In this document: positions 1 through 9,984 of the stretch, one piece after another
Position numbering within the stretch: position 1 is the stretch's first letter
How the letters are laid out: each line of letters begins with the position of its first letter
Assembly: GCF_016632365.1 (NCBI RefSeq)
Contig: NZ_JAEPBH010000039.1
Location: 1-36,362, forward strand
Reading direction: 5' to 3'
DNA from: Tenebrionibacter intestinalis
GTDB lineage: Bacteria; Pseudomonadota; Gammaproteobacteria; Enterobacterales; Enterobacteriaceae
DNA: 36,362 nt
Notes under the pieces: generated by a model
Told to the model about the DNA's origin: nothing
The model's database searches: none
What the model saw: only the letters and a program-made list of their open reading frames with translations
Made by a program: the position numbers and the translations under genes

Positions 1-65
1 TCAACCCGTTTTTTCAGGATTTTCTCTGCCAACCCGGCGACTGATTTTGCCTGCCGCCGTGTCGA

Positions 66-102
66 TGGAGGCGCATTATAGGGGGAATTGAAACGCTGGC
101 AA
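66..102 (-). promoter_or_regulatory. rRNA operon P1 promoter reading off the left edge
   Basis: On the minus strand a -35 TTGCCA (97-102) and a perfect -10 TATAAT (75-80) are separated by 16 bp, the spacing typical of rrn P1 promoters, followed by the GC-rich discriminator GCGCC. An A/T-rich UP-element-like stretch lies just upstream (103-135). The first bases of the window, read on the minus strand, end in GGGTTGA, which fits the start of the P2 -35 box. The 16S gene itself would be beyond position 1. In E. coli rrnG lies next to clpB, so this is probably its counterpart. Confidence 0.8.
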
Positions 103-185
103 GGAATATTTAAAAAAAACGAAGTAAATGCTCACATTTTAGGCTAACTAACAAAAAGCTAATATTTTTGCAAATTAACGGATAA

Positions 186-208
186 AAAAACGGGCCCTGA
201 AGGCCCGT
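186..208 (-). terminator. clpB terminator
   Basis: Stem ACGGGCC / GGCCCGT (190-196 with 202-208) around a 5-base loop, followed on the minus strand by a run of seven U. It sits 14 bp after the clpB stop codon. Confidence 0.85.
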
Positions 209-221
209 TTCGTTGTGCGTT

Positions 222-2795
222 TTATTGTACAGCGGCAATATGCCCGTCTTTTACCAGCAACTCTATCTCTTTACCGGGAAGTAACTCTCCGGAAAGGATC
301 TGCTGCGCCAGCGGGTTTTCAATCTGTTGCTGGATTGCACGTTTAAGCGGACGCGCCCCGTAAACCGGGTCATAACCATTTTCGCTCAGCAGTTTGAGCG
401 CCTCATCGGAAATATGGACCGCATAACCGCGTTCTTCCAGGCGTTGGTACAAACGCTGCAATTGAATCCGGGCAATAGAAGCTATGTGGCGTTCGCCCAG
501 CGGATGGAATACCACAACTTCATCAATACGGTTAATGAACTCTGGCCGGAAACGCTGGCTAACCACACCCAACACCAGATCTTTCATATGCCCATAATCC
601 AGATCGCCAAACCGTTCCTGAATCAGATCGGAACCAAGGTTAGAAGTCATGATAACTACCGTATTACGGAAGTCTACTGTCCTGCCCTGTCCGTCTGTCA
701 GACGTCCGTCATCCAGCACCTGCAGCAGAATATTGAACACATCCGGATGCGCTTTTTCCACTTCATCAAGCAGGATGACGGAATAGGGACGACGACGCAC
801 CGCTTCAGTCAGATAGCCGCCCTCTTCGTAACCGACATATCCCGGAGGCGCGCCAACCAGACGAGACACAGCGTGTTTTTCCATAAATTCCGACATGTCG
901 ATACGCACCATAGCGTCATCGCTGTCGAACATGAAATTCGCCAACGCTTTGCACAATTCGGTTTTACCGACGCCGGTAGGCCCAAGAAATAAGAACGAAC
1001 CAATAGGGCGGTTTGGATCGGACAACCCGGCGCGACTGCGGCGAATAGCGTTTGATACGGCTTCTACAGCTTCATCCTGGCCTATGACGCGCTGATGTAA
1101 TTCCTGCTCCATGCGCAGCAGTTTTTCACGCTCGCTTTCCATCATTCTGGACACGGGTATACCGGTCCAGCGCGCCAACACGTCAGCAATTTCTACGTCA
1201 GTAACTTTGTTACGCAGCAGTCGCATCGTTTTCCCTTCCGACTGCGTGGCGGCTTCAAGCTGTTTTTCCAGTTCCGGTATTTTACCGTACTGCAGTTCAG
1301 ACATGCGCCCCAAATCTCCCACGCGACGCGCCTGCTCCATTGCAATTTTTGCCTGCTCCAGATCAGCCTTAATTGTTTGCGTGCCAGATAACGACGCCTT
1401 CTCCGCCTTCCATTCTTCCTCAAGCACCGAGTATTCGCGCTCTTTGTCAGCAAGCTCGTCATTGAGCATATCAAGACGTTTCTTGCTGGCTTCGTCTGAT
1501 TCTTTCATCAGCGCCTGCTGCTCCAGCTTAAGCTGAATAATACGGCGATCCAGGCGGTCAAGCTCTTCAGGTTTGGAGTCAATCTGCATACGGATGCTGG
1601 ATGCCGCTTCATCAATCAGGTCAATTGCTTTATCCGGTAACTGACGGTCAGCGATATAGCGGTGTGACAGCGTCGCCGCAGCAACAATAGCCGGATCGGT
1701 AATTTGCACATGGTGATGCAGCTCGTAACGTTCTTTCAGTCCGCGCAGAATAGCAATGGTGTCTTCAACCGTCGGCTCTGCAACAAACACTTTCTGGAAT
1801 CGACGCTCTAAAGCCGCATCTTTCTCAATGTACTGACGATACTCATCAAGCGTTGTCGCGCCTACACAGTGCAGTTCGCCACGCGCCAGCGCAGGTTTAA
1901 GCATATTGCCTGCATCCATTGCGCCATCGGCCTTGCCCGCGCCGACCATTGTGTGCAGTTCATCGATAAACAGGATGACATTGCCTTCCTGTTTAGAAAG
2001 ATCGTTAAGCACGCCTTTCAGACGCTCTTCAAATTCGCCGCGGTATTTCGCCCCGGCAACCAGCGCGCCCATATCCAACGCCAGCACACGGCGGCCTTTC
2101 AACCCTTCCGGTACTTCGCCATTGACAATACGTTGCGCCAGCCCTTCTACGATAGCGGTTTTACCAACGCCAGGTTCACCAATCAACACCGGATTATTTT
2201 TAGTACGCCGTTGCAGCACCTGGATGGTGCGACGGATTTCCTCATCACGCCCAATAACCGGATCGAGCTTGCCTTGTTCAGCACGCTCCGTCAGATCGAT
2301 AGTAAATTTCTTCAACGCCTGGCGCTGATCTTCAGCCCCCTGATCGTTCACGCTCTCCCCCCCGCGCATTTTTTCAATAGCCTGCGTAACGTTTGCCGTA
2401 CTGGCGCCTGCCGCTTTTAGCAGATCGGCCAGTGAACCACGCGATTCCAGCGCCGCCAGGATAAAAAGCTCCGAAGAAATAAAATTGTCATTGCGCTTTT
2501 GCGCCAGCTTGTCGCATAAATTCAGGGTACGCACCAGATCCTGAGAGGGCTGAACGTCTCCCCCCGTGCCTTCAACCTGCGGCAGGCGGCTTATTGCCTG
2601 TTCAATCGAGGCGCGCAGTTGGTCAACGTTAACTCCCGCTGAAGTCAATAATGGCGCAACGGAACCGCTCTCTTGCTTTAGCAGAGCACTCATTAAATGA
2701 AGAGGTTCGATAAACTGGTTATCATGCCCAAGCGCCTGCGACTGGGCGTCGGCAAGCGCAAGCTGAAATTTGTTAGTAAGACGATCCAGACGCAT
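222..2795 (-). CDS. clpB: ClpB disaggregase, Hsp100 AAA+ chaperone
   Basis: Hexameric ATPase that works with DnaK-DnaJ-GrpE to pull polypeptides out of cytosolic aggregates. The 857 residues contain an N-terminal Clp_N domain (about 1-145), a first AAA+ domain with Walker A GEPGVGKT and Walker B VILFIDE, a long coiled-coil middle domain (about 410-520, the DnaK contact), and a second AAA+ domain with GPTGVGKT and VILLDE. The open frame starts four codons earlier (2807), but ATG 2795 is preceded by GGAGG at normal spacing and gives the E. coli N-terminus MRLDRL and the same length. It is transcribed from its own sigma-32 promoter downstream of pgeF, and grpE in this window has the same type of promoter, so both belong to the heat-shock regulon. 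An internal start producing a short ClpB form is known in E. coli and may exist here. Confidence 0.97.
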   Translation of the reverse strand: MRLDRLTNKFQLALADAQSQALGHDNQFIEPLHLMSALLKQESGSVAPLLTSAGVNVDQLRASIEQAISRLPQVEGTGGDVQPSQDLVRTLNLCDKLAQKRNDNFISSELFILAALESRGSLADLLKAAGASTANVTQAIEKMRGGESVNDQGAEDQRQALKKFTIDLTERAEQGKLDPVIGRDEEIRRTIQVLQRRTKNNPVLIGEPGVGKTAIVEGLAQRIVNGEVPEGLKGRRVLALDMGALVAGAKYRGEFEERLKGVLNDLSKQEGNVILFIDELHTMVGAGKADGAMDAGNMLKPALARGELHCVGATTLDEYRQYIEKDAALERRFQKVFVAEPTVEDTIAILRGLKERYELHHHVQITDPAIVAAATLSHRYIADRQLPDKAIDLIDEAASSIRMQIDSKPEELDRLDRRIIQLKLEQQALMKESDEASKKRLDMLNDELADKEREYSVLEEEWKAEKASLSGTQTIKADLEQAKIAMEQARRVGDLGRMSELQYGKIPELEKQLEAATQSEGKTMRLLRNKVTDVEIADVLARWTGIPVSRMMESEREKLLRMEQELHQRVIGQDEAVEAVSNAIRRSRAGLSDPNRPIGSFLFLGPTGVGKTELCKALANFMFDSDDAMVRIDMSEFMEKHAVSRLVGAPPGYVGYEEGGYLTEAVRRRPYSVILLDEVEKAHPDVFNILLQVLDDGRLTDGQGRTVDFRNTVVIMTSNLGSDLIQERFGDLDYGHMKDLVLGVVSQRFRPEFINRIDEVVVFHPLGERHIASIARIQLQRLYQRLEERGYAVHISDEALKLLSENGYDPVYGARPLKRAIQQQIENPLAQQILSGELLPGKEIELLVKDGHIAAVQ

Positions 2796-2834
2796 AACTC
2801 CTCCCACAGAATGGTCAAATTTGCTACTGGAGAT

Positions 2835-2864
2835 TAAGTGAGGTCATCCCTCAATTATTCAAGG
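2835..2864 (-). promoter_or_regulatory. sigma-32 heat-shock promoter of clpB
   Basis: On the minus strand CCTTGAA (2858-2864) and CCTCACTTA (2835-2843) are 14 bp apart, close to the sigma-32 consensus CTTGAAA-N13-17-CCCCATNT. It lies about 40-70 bp upstream of the chosen clpB start. Confidence 0.75.
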
Positions 2865-2925
2865 TGAATGACCATAATTATGTGAGTGCATAGCTACCCA
2901 TACTGGATCGTCCTGATTTAATAGG

Positions 2926-3657
2926 TTATATCAGCCAAATGAAACTTGCCATACGGCCCGTTATTCTGTCGCGCCGATAAGAGAAAAATTCTTCTTTTTC
3001 GCTGAAAGTGCAGCGTTCTCCACCATAAATTTGGCAGACGCCGAGGTTCGACAAACGCTGACGCGCAAGCAGATAAATATCAGCATAGTATTTTTTACCC
3101 GCAGGGCAAAAAGCCGCGCTGGATTTCGCCTCTTTTTCGATAAACGCCTCACGAACCTCCGAACCAACCTCGAACGCCCCCGGGCCAATTGCCGGGCCAA
3201 GCCAGGCCATGATGTTTTCCGGGCTGTCGCGAAAACAGGCTATCGTATTCTCCAGCACGCCGCCGCACAGACCGCGCCACCCTGCGTGCGCCGCTGCGAC
3301 TTCTGTACCTGCGATATTACAGAACAGCACCGGCAGACAATCAGCGGTCATAACCGCGCTAACAACGCCACGCTTATTGGTATAGGATGCATCCGCACGC
3401 TTTGATAACGGCGGCTTATCGTTCAGGCTCAACACCGTTGTGCCGTGCACCTGTTCCAGCCAGACGGGTTGCGACGGCAACCCTGCCGCCTCATAAAACC
3501 GCCGTCGGTTTTCTTCAACATGTGTAGTATTGTCGCCACAGTGCGCTCCCAGGTTCATGGAATCCCAGGGCGCGACGCTAACGCCGCCGGAGCGGGTGGA
3601 GCTACAAGCTCCAACGCCTGCGGGTAACGGCCACTGAGGTACAATAAGATTTATCAT
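2926..3657 (-). CDS. pgeF: Peptidoglycan editing factor PgeF (YfiH, laccase-domain)
   Basis: Cytosolic enzyme that removes wrongly incorporated L-Ser from UDP-MurNAc precursors; the fold was earlier called multicopper oxidase/laccase-like. The 243 residues equal the E. coli length. The metal/active-site triad of the family is visible as His71 (EQVHG), Cys107 (TADCLP) and His124 (AAHAGWRG). Its ATG overlaps the rluD stop codon (ATGA, 3654-3657), so translation is coupled to rluD. The end of the protein (GRMASFIWLI) is the conserved C-terminus. Confidence 0.95.
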   Translation of the reverse strand: MINLIVPQWPLPAGVGACSSTRSGGVSVAPWDSMNLGAHCGDNTTHVEENRRRFYEAAGLPSQPVWLEQVHGTTVLSLNDKPPLSKRADASYTNKRGVVSAVMTADCLPVLFCNIAGTEVAAAHAGWRGLCGGVLENTIACFRDSPENIMAWLGPAIGPGAFEVGSEVREAFIEKEAKSSAAFCPAGKKYYADIYLLARQRLSNLGVCQIYGGERCTFSEKEEFFSYRRDRITGRMASFIWLI

Positions 3658-4634
3658 AGCCAGTCAATCTGTTCCTTATGTTCTTCATAATCGGCGCGCA
3701 GCGCGGCAATCAGGTCGAGCATATCCTGAGGAATTGGCGCATGCCACTCCATCTCAATGCCGCTTATGGGATGGTACAGTCGAAGCATGGTGGCATGCAG
3801 CGCCTGTCGATCAAACTTGCGTAGTGCCTGAATAAAATTTTCCGACGCGCCCTTAGGCGGACGCGGGCGGCCGCCATACAGTTGATCGCCCACCAGCGGA
3901 TGGGTAATGTGCGCCATATGAACGCGAATCTGATGCGTACGCCCGGTTTCCAGGCGCAGACGCAGGCGGGTATGCGCACGAAAATGTTCCATAATACGAT
4001 AGTGCGTTACCGCCGGCTTCCCCATAGGATGCACTGACATATGGGTTCGCCGGGTAGGATGGCGGCTGATAGGTTCTTCCACCGTTCCGCCCGCTGTCAT
4101 ATGGCCAATGGCAACCGCTTCATATTCACGTGTAATTTCACGCCGTTGCAGCGACTCTACCAGCCGCGTCTGTGCAGGCACTGTTTTGGCGACTACCATC
4201 AACCCGGTCGTATCTTTATCCAGGCGATGAACAATCCCCGCACGCGGCACATCAGCAATAGGCGGATAATAATGCAATAACGCATTAAGCACTGTACCGT
4301 CCGGATTGCCGGCGCCGGGGTGCACCACAAAATCGCGCGGCTTATTAATAACGAGAATATCATCGTCTTCATAAACAATATTTAACGCAATGTCCTGAGG
4401 CTCGAAGCGAGACTCCTCCTCTATTTCAGCATCGATGACGACAGTTTCCCCCCCCAACACTTTCTCTTTTGGTTTGTCGCAAAGTTTGCCGTTAAGCAAT
4501 ACGCGCTGATCAAGGATCCATTCTTTAATGCGCGAACGAGAATAATCCGGGAATAATTCGGCTAAAGCCTGATCTAACCGTTGACCGAGTTGAGTTTCGG
4601 ACACCGTTGTGGTGAGTTTTACTGGTTGTGCCAT
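3654..4634 (-). CDS. rluD: 23S rRNA pseudouridine(1911/1915/1917) synthase RluD
   Basis: Isomerises three uridines in helix 69 of 23S rRNA, at the inter-subunit bridge, which is needed for normal ribosome assembly and termination. The 326-residue protein has an N-terminal S4 RNA-binding domain (about 17-75) and the RluA-type catalytic domain with the nucleophile Asp139 in RLDKDT; the GRTHQIRVH motif is also present. It is first in the rluD-pgeF pair and divergent from bamD, as in E. coli. Confidence 0.97.
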   Translation of the reverse strand: MAQPVKLTTTVSETQLGQRLDQALAELFPDYSRSRIKEWILDQRVLLNGKLCDKPKEKVLGGETVVIDAEIEEESRFEPQDIALNIVYEDDDILVINKPRDFVVHPGAGNPDGTVLNALLHYYPPIADVPRAGIVHRLDKDTTGLMVVAKTVPAQTRLVESLQRREITREYEAVAIGHMTAGGTVEEPISRHPTRRTHMSVHPMGKPAVTHYRIMEHFRAHTRLRLRLETGRTHQIRVHMAHITHPLVGDQLYGGRPRPPKGASENFIQALRKFDRQALHATMLRLYHPISGIEMEWHAPIPQDMLDLIAALRADYEEHKEQIDWL

Positions 4635-4766
4635 ACAGTGCTTCTTCGTTAACGTTGGGTTTTTACGGCTTTGCCGTTTAATATAGTGTGCTATTGTAGC
4701 TGGCCTTAATCGGGAGCTTAACGGAGAGTTCTCCCTGATTTACATTCTGAGGAAAGTCAAAACGTC

Positions 4767-5504
4767 ATGACGCGCATGAAATACCTGGTGGCAGCCGCCA
4801 CGCTGAGCCTGGCCCTGACCGGTTGTTCCGGCTCAAAAGACCAAGTTCCGGACAGTCCGCCGTCTGAAATCTACGCTACCGCCCAGCAGAAGCTCCAGGA
4901 CGGTAACTGGAAAGCGGCAATAACGCAACTGGAAGCGCTGGATAACCGCTATCCGTTCGGACCGTACTCACAACAAGTACAGTTGGATCTGATTTATGCC
5001 TACTACAAAAATGCGGATCTGCCGCTGGCTCAGGCGACTATCGATCGCTTCATGCGCCTGAACCCCACGCATCCCAACATCGATTATGTGCTCTACATGC
5101 GCGGGCTTACCAACATGGCAATGGACGACAGCGCGCTACAGGGCTTCTTCGGCGTAGATCGTTCCGATCGCGATCCGCAGCACGCCCGCGATGCGTTCAA
5201 CGACTTCTCCAGACTGGTTCGCGGCTACCCGCGCAGCCAGTACACGACAGATGCGACCAAACGCCTCGTGTACCTCAAAAATCGCCTGGCTAAGTATGAA
5301 TACTCCGTTGCGCAATATTATACCCACCGCAGTGCCTGGGTCGCCGTGGTTAATCGCGTTGAGGGAATGCTGCGCGATTTTCCGGACACTCAGGCCACGC
5401 GCGACGGCCTGAAGCTGATGGAAAATGCCTATCGCAAGCTGCAGCTTGACGCGCAGGCGGAGAAGGTCGCAAAAATTATTGCCGCGAGCAGCAGCAAAAC
5501 CTGA
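4767..5504 (+). CDS. bamD: Outer-membrane assembly lipoprotein BamD
   Basis: Essential lipoprotein of the BAM complex that recruits BamA and recognises outer-membrane protein substrates in the periplasm. The 245-residue precursor has a type II signal peptide with lipobox LTGC (lipidated Cys20) followed by tetratricopeptide repeats (about 30-225) of the YfiO/ComL type. E. coli bamD is a sigma-E target; a GGAGCTT box at about 4712 could be the -35, but its -10 partner is weak, so I do not call it separately. bamE is also in this window (22728). Confidence 0.97.
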   Translation: MTRMKYLVAAATLSLALTGCSGSKDQVPDSPPSEIYATAQQKLQDGNWKAAITQLEALDNRYPFGPYSQQVQLDLIYAYYKNADLPLAQATIDRFMRLNPTHPNIDYVLYMRGLTNMAMDDSALQGFFGVDRSDRDPQHARDAFNDFSRLVRGYPRSQYTTDATKRLVYLKNRLAKYEYSVAQYYTHRSAWVAVVNRVEGMLRDFPDTQATRDGLKLMENAYRKLQLDAQAEKVAKIIAASSSKT

Positions 5505-5520
5505 TTAGTAAATACAACAA

Positions 5521-5543
5521 AACGGCAGCCGAAAGCTGCCGTT
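5521..5543 (+). terminator. bamD terminator
   Basis: Stem AACGGCAGC / GCTGCCGTT with a 5-base loop, 17 bp after the bamD stop. The following U-tract is short (TTGT). Confidence 0.7.
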
Positions 5544-5683
5544 TGTAACGGTAGAAAAACGCCGATACGCACGCAATCCGTCCGAAAGGGCAGAAAAGCA
5601 GTTCAGGCAAACAGCGTATTACTTTTCGTCTGATAGTGATAAAGCGTGCAAAGCCGTGCTTTTGTCGCTTTGCCGACAATCTG

Positions 5684-5710
5684 AAACGACAGCCAGAGGC
5701 TGTCGTTTTT
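5684..5710 (+). terminator. Second hairpin terminator between bamD and raiA
   Basis: Perfect 11-bp stem (AAACGACAGCC / GGCTGTCGTTT) with a 3-base loop followed by T residues. About 140 bp separate it from the bamD terminator, with no gene that I recognise in between; the stretch from 5544 to 5927 otherwise holds only the upstream region of raiA. Confidence 0.65.
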
Positions 5711-5927
5711 ATATGCGCAGTGCGCAAGCCTACGCATCCTGATTATCTGTTCTACTATGACAATTGTCATCTCCCCCTTCAAGAATAAAATCAACGCTTC
5801 CAGTCGTATCTCACAAAACTCCGTTTATTGACAAAAAGTGACAGAATAAACGATCTGAATCACACATTTTGACATTCGACGGGGTATGCTGAAGTTATCA
5901 GGACGGGCAAAGACAAGAGGTAACTTT

Positions 5928-6263
5928 ATGACAATGAACATTACCAGCAAACAAATGGAAATCACCCCGGCAATCCGCCAGCACGTCGCAGACCGTCTCG
6001 CCAGGCTAAAAAAATGGCAAACTCACCTGATTAACCCGCATATTATTTTATCCAAAGAGCCAAAAGGCTTTATGGCCGATGCAACCATCAATACGCCGAA
6101 TGGCCATCTGGTAGCCAGCGCCAGGCATGAGGATATGTACGCGGCTATTAATGAGCTGATTAATAAACTTAAGCGCCAGCTTAATAAAGTTCAGCACAAA
6201 GGAGAGGCGCGTCGCGCCGAAGTTTCCGTAAAAGAAATCCTCCAGGCCGATCCGCAACTGTGA
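5928..6263 (+). CDS. raiA: Ribosome-associated inhibitor RaiA (YfiA/pY)
   Basis: Cold-shock and stationary-phase factor that binds the A/P sites of the 30S subunit, blocks translation and opposes 100S dimer formation. The start at 5928 gives the E. coli N-terminus [17 protein letters not shown] and has GAGG seven bases upstream; the open frame extends upstream to 5886 without support. The 111 residues cover the whole beta-alpha-beta-beta-beta-alpha fold. The last dozen residues ([12 protein letters not shown]) differ from the acidic tail of E. coli RaiA (VEEVEEE), whereas the body is nearly identical. Confidence 0.93.
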   Translation: MTMNITSKQMEITPAIRQHVADRLARLKKWQTHLINPHIILSKEPKGFMADATINTPNGHLVASARHEDMYAAINELINKLKRQLNKVQHKGEARRAEVSVKEILQADPQL

Positions 6264-6436
6264 TCCCGGACATCAAATAAAGAGCGCGCCCTCGCGGCGC
6301 GTCAGATTGTTGTCTGGAAAATAATCTAGAATCAACCCATTGATTTTACTGTTTTATTTTTCACACCTATCAGGCCAACGGCGTATCTGGCGGCGTTGGT
6401 CTCCCGCCTTGCGCGCCCTCATGACGCGTTTTTTTA

Positions 6437-6466
6437 TTGACACAGAGAAAAGAGTGCAGTTACTTT
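6437..6466 (+). promoter_or_regulatory. Candidate promoter of pheL-pheA
   Basis: A perfect -35 TTGACA (6437-6442) is followed after 17-18 bp by TTACTT/TACTTT (6460-6466). It is about 30 bp upstream of the pheL start. The -10 is a poor match, which is why confidence is moderate. Confidence 0.6.
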
Positions 6467-6494
6467 AACTGGCACAATTTATTCGGATATCGCC

Positions 6495-6542
6495 ATGACC
6501 CAACCAGCGTTTTTCTTCGCATTTCTTTTTACCTTCCCCTGA
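6495..6542 (+). CDS. pheL: Phenylalanine leader peptide PheL
   Basis: A 15-codon frame encoding [15 protein letters not shown], with six Phe codons, placed between the promoter and the attenuator. E. coli PheL is also 15 residues and ends in FFTFP. Ribosome stalling at these codons when Phe-tRNA is scarce would let pheA transcription pass the terminator at 6591. Confidence 0.92.
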   Translation: MTQPAFFFAFLFTFP

Positions 6543-6590
6543 ATGGGAGGCGTGTCGTCATGTAAGAATAAATGCGAAGACGAACAGACA

Positions 6591-6616
6591 GGCCTCCCAA
6601 CCGGGAGGCCTTTTTT
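6591..6616 (+). terminator. pheA attenuator
   Basis: Stem GGCCTCCC / GGGAGGCC (6591-6598 with 6603-6610), loop AACC, then six T. GGGAGG at 6545-6550, just after the pheL stop, can pair with the left arm and serve in an alternative structure. This is the classical amino-acid attenuation arrangement. Confidence 0.92.
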
Positions 6617-6639
6617 ATAATAACGACAAAGGTTGCACT

Positions 6640-7797
6640 ATGAGCGATAATCCCCTACTGGCCCTGCGCGATAAGATTAGCGCGCTGGATGAAAAACTGC
6701 TCGCGTTACTGGCTGAGCGCCGCCAGCTAGCGGTTGACGTTGGTACAGCCAAACTGGCTACCCACCGCCCGGTTCGCGATATCGATCGTGAGCGAGATCT
6801 TCTTGAACACCTTGTCCGTATCGGTCAAAAACACCATCTCGACGGCCATTACATTACACGCCTGTTTCAGCTTATTATTGAAGACTCCGTACTGACTCAG
6901 CAGGCTCTCCTGCAAAAACATCTCAATAAAACCAGCGCGGATTCAGCGCGTATCGCATTCCTTGGCCCTAAAGGCTCCTATTCGCATCTGGCCGCGCGCC
7001 GTTACGCCGCGCGCCATTTTGAACATTTTATTGAGAGTGGCTGCGCCAGATTTGAAGAGATCTTTCGCCAGGTAGAAACGGGCCAGGCAGACTATGCCAT
7101 CGTTCCCGCCGAGAATACCAGTTCAGGCTCGATTAACGATGTTTACGACCTGCTACAACACACCAGCTTATCCATCGTAAGTGAACTCACGCTGCCGATA
7201 GATCATTGCGTAATGGTCGCCACGACAACAACGCTGGAAAAGATTAAAACCGTATACAGCCATCCACAACCGTTTCAGCAGTGCAGTCAGTTCGTTAACC
7301 GCTGGCCGCAGTGGAAAATCGAATATTGCGAAAGCACTTCCGCTGCAATGGAAAAAGTAGCGCAATCTGGCTCGTCCGACGCGGCGGCATTGGGCAGCGA
7401 AGCCGGCGGCGCGCTGTATGGCCTGCAGGTGCTGGAGCGCAATCTGGCAAACCAGACGCAAAATATCACCCGCTTTCTGGTACTGGCGCGTAAACCCGTT
7501 AGTGTATCCGGCCAGGTACCGGCAAAAACTACACTGCTGTTCGCCACCGGCCAACAGTCTGGCGCACTGGTCGAAGCATTGTTGGTTATGCGCAACCACA
7601 ATCTCATCATGACCAAGCTGGAATCACGCCCTATCCACGGCAACCCCTGGGAAGAGATGTTTTATCTTGATATTCAGGCCAATCTTGAGTCAGCAGACAT
7701 GCGCCAGGCGCTACGCGAATTGGGTGAAATCACTCGTTCAATGAAAGTTTTGGGTTGTTATCCAAGTGAAACAGTAGTCCCGGTCGAACCGGCCTGA
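6640..7797 (+). CDS. pheA: Bifunctional chorismate mutase / prephenate dehydratase PheA
   Basis: Converts chorismate to prephenate and then to phenylpyruvate, the committed route to phenylalanine. The 385 residues contain an AroQ chorismate mutase domain (about 1-90), the dehydratase domain with the TRF motif (Thr277-Arg278-Phe279), and a C-terminal ACT regulatory domain with the phenylalanine-binding motifs GALV (308-311) and ESRP (328-331), so feedback inhibition should be intact. Expression is controlled by the pheL attenuator. In E. coli pheA converges directly on tyrA; here an SMP-30 gene lies between them. Confidence 0.97.
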   Translation: MSDNPLLALRDKISALDEKLLALLAERRQLAVDVGTAKLATHRPVRDIDRERDLLEHLVRIGQKHHLDGHYITRLFQLIIEDSVLTQQALLQKHLNKTSADSARIAFLGPKGSYSHLAARRYAARHFEHFIESGCARFEEIFRQVETGQADYAIVPAENTSSGSINDVYDLLQHTSLSIVSELTLPIDHCVMVATTTTLEKIKTVYSHPQPFQQCSQFVNRWPQWKIEYCESTSAAMEKVAQSGSSDAAALGSEAGGALYGLQVLERNLANQTQNITRFLVLARKPVSVSGQVPAKTTLLFATGQQSGALVEALLVMRNHNLIMTKLESRPIHGNPWEEMFYLDIQANLESADMRQALRELGEITRSMKVLGCYPSETVVPVEPA

Positions 7798-7899
7798 AGA
7801 CCTGCGCGCCTGCTCTGCGCAGGCGCCGATTTAACCTTTGCTTCAATAGCAGGCTTGCTCGCACGCATTTCCTGGCGCGGGGTATTTCCGTCCACCTGT

Positions 7900-8778
7900 T
7901 CACTTTGTGTGATAAAACTCAGGTTTCGGCATCCCCGCAACCGGCGCTTCCAGCATAAATATCGCTCCGGACAGCGGCCGGGCTGTTAGCTCATCCTGCT
8001 GCATATTTTCCCGGGTAGTGGTAATAAACACCGTTTTCATGTTCGGTCCGCCAAAGCAGAGCATGGTCGGACAGCGCACCGGCAAACGGTACTCCAGCAG
8101 TTGTTCTCCGTCAGGTGAAAACCGGGCAATACGGAAACCGTCATACAGCGCGCTCCAGTAACAGCCTTCAACATCCATCGCCGCACCATCAGGAACGCCT
8201 TCACCCTTGCCAAAGCGTCGAAATACCTCACGCGGCCCCGGTTCGCCATTTTTATCCAGCGGCGCACGCCAGATAACAGCGTTTGGCGTATCAGAGGTAT
8301 ACATCCAACGGCCATCCGGGCTAAAAGCCAGACCATTATGCCCCTGAATATCACACTGAATAACGCGCGGTGAAAGATCGTTATCGATACGCATCAACAG
8401 CGCGCCATTATAATCGCCCGGCCCCCAAAAGGTACCTGCGTAAAAACGCCCGTGCGCATCCGTTCCGCCATCATTAAAACGCGCCCACGCTGGATTATTG
8501 GGATTATCACAGATTTTCTGTACCAGCCTGCCATCCTTATCCGCAAGCCAAATCGCGTGACGCATTGCGACAATCAACCCACCCTGCTTACACAGGGCGA
8601 AACACCCCACTTCTTCAGGAAAATGCAGCACCTGATGATCGCCGTTCGCAATGGTATAACGATGAATCTGGCATTTCAGAATATCAGCCCACCAGAGCGC
8701 CTGCTCATGCGCGCTCCAGGTCGGACACTCCGGAAGATGGCCGGTATAGCTGAACAGCGGCTGTATTTCTGTTGTCAT
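7900..8778 (-). CDS. SMP-30/gluconolactonase/LRE family sugar lactonase
   Basis: Six-bladed beta-propeller of the SMP-30 family, whose characterised members hydrolyse sugar lactones with a divalent metal. Candidate metal ligands in family positions are Glu17 (LPECPTW), Asn148 (GHNGLAF) and Asp197 (PDGAAMD); Arg100 and Asn102 (ARFNDGG) match the substrate-contact motif. There is no signal peptide, so it is probably cytosolic. ATG 8778 is chosen over the longer frame (to 8820) because AAGGAG lies just upstream and the propeller starts directly after it (292 residues). It follows the tyrA terminator on the same strand with almost no space for a promoter. The substrate cannot be read from the sequence, and no sugar-catabolic genes adjoin it. 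Confidence 0.85.
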   Translation of the reverse strand: MTTEIQPLFSYTGHLPECPTWSAHEQALWWADILKCQIHRYTIANGDHQVLHFPEEVGCFALCKQGGLIVAMRHAIWLADKDGRLVQKICDNPNNPAWARFNDGGTDAHGRFYAGTFWGPGDYNGALLMRIDNDLSPRVIQCDIQGHNGLAFSPDGRWMYTSDTPNAVIWRAPLDKNGEPGPREVFRRFGKGEGVPDGAAMDVEGCYWSALYDGFRIARFSPDGEQLLEYRLPVRCPTMLCFGGPNMKTVFITTTRENMQQDELTARPLSGAIFMLEAPVAGMPKPEFYHTK

Positions 8779-8797
8779 GCGACTCTCCTTAAGCCGT

Positions 8798-8827
8798 AAA
8801 AAAGCCGGTGATACGGACACCGGCTTT
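8798..8827 (-). terminator. tyrA terminator
   Basis: Ten-bp stem AAAGCCGGTG / CACCGGCTTT (8801-8810 with 8818-8827), followed on the minus strand by a run of T. It lies 20 bp after the tyrA stop and 20 bp before the SMP-30 start, with that gene's ribosome-binding site just beyond. Confidence 0.85.
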
Positions 8828-8847
8828 CAGTATAAGTCGAGTTTGGC

Positions 8848-9969
8848 TCACTGCCGGTTATCGTTAGCCTGGCGCAGCAGCGTGCGGCTTTCGCTCTGGA
8901 AACGCTGCGCATAATCGCCAAACCAGTGCTCCACCCGCCGAAAACTCTCGATAAACGCCTGCTTATCACCCTGCTCCAGCAGAGTTATGGCTTCACCGAA
9001 ACGGCGGTAGTAGCGCTTTATTAGCGCCAGATTATCTTGCGAGGCCATAATAATATCCGCATACAACTGCGGATCCTGCGCAAATAGCCGCCCAACCATC
9101 ACCAGTTCAAGCCGGTAAATAGGTGACGAAAGCGCCAGCAACTGCTCAAGTTGTACATTTTCTTCAGCCAGATGCAGGCCGTAGGCAAATGTTGCAAAAT
9201 GGCGCAACGCCTGAATGAACGCCATATTTTGATCGTGCTCTACCGCGCTGATACGGTGCAAACGCGCGCCCCAGACCTGGATTTGCTCAAGAAACCACTG
9301 ATAGGCTTCCGGTTGGCGCCCGTCACACCACACGACAACCTGCTTAGCGAGGCTACCGCTATCGGGGCCAAACATAGGATGCAGGCCAAGCACGGGCCCT
9401 TTATGGGCCGCCATCATCGCCTGTAGCGGCGCGTTTTTTACTGATGCGAGATCGACTAAAATACAGTCAGCCGGCAGCGTTGGCAGACGAGCGATAATTT
9501 GTTCAGTCAGATGAATGGGTACACTAACGATAACCATCCCCGCGTCATCAAGTAGCTCATGCGCGCGCGGCCAGTCGTCTTTTTCCAGAATACGTACCTC
9601 ATAGCCAGACAGCGTAAGCATTTTTGCAAACAACTGCCCCATCTGCCCACCGCCGCCAACGATAGTTACCGGACGCAGCGTTGGATGCAGCGTTTTAAAT
9701 CCCTTGTCGTTTTCACTGGAATAGGATTCACGCATCACCCGGCGCAGCACATCTTCAATTAAGTCAGGCGGTACGCCCAGCGCCTGAGCTTCTTTACGGC
9801 GTGAAGCCAGCATGCTGGCTTCACGTTCAGGCACATAAATTGGCAGGCCATAACGGCTTTTAACTTCACCTACTTCAGCCACCAGCGTCAAACGACGCGC
9901 CAGTAAATCCAGCAGCGCTCTGTCAACGACGTCAATTTGATCGCGAAGCGCGGTCAATTCTGCAACCAT
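8848..9969 (-). CDS. tyrA: Bifunctional chorismate mutase / prephenate dehydrogenase TyrA
   Basis: Makes 4-hydroxyphenylpyruvate, the tyrosine precursor, from chorismate via prephenate. The 373 residues (E. coli length) comprise an AroQ chorismate mutase domain (1 to about 90) and an NAD-dependent dehydrogenase domain with the nucleotide-binding motif GGGGQMG near residue 105. AAGAGG precedes the ATG, which is only 15 bp after the aroF stop, so the two genes form one operon under TyrR control. Confidence 0.97.
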   Translation of the reverse strand: MVAELTALRDQIDVVDRALLDLLARRLTLVAEVGEVKSRYGLPIYVPEREASMLASRRKEAQALGVPPDLIEDVLRRVMRESYSSENDKGFKTLHPTLRPVTIVGGGGQMGQLFAKMLTLSGYEVRILEKDDWPRAHELLDDAGMVIVSVPIHLTEQIIARLPTLPADCILVDLASVKNAPLQAMMAAHKGPVLGLHPMFGPDSGSLAKQVVVWCDGRQPEAYQWFLEQIQVWGARLHRISAVEHDQNMAFIQALRHFATFAYGLHLAEENVQLEQLLALSSPIYRLELVMVGRLFAQDPQLYADIIMASQDNLALIKRYYRRFGEAITLLEQGDKQAFIESFRRVEHWFGDYAQRFQSESRTLLRQANDNRQ

Positions 9970-9984
9970 AAAATAAAAAACCTC

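Noticed and set aside
1-65. Start of a 16S rRNA gene at the left edge
   Set aside because: Only the promoter region and the beginning of P2 are in the window; no mature rRNA sequence is visible.
5836-5866. Possible CRP site upstream of raiA (AGTGA...TCACA)
   Set aside because: The half-sites are 18 bases apart and not the six required.
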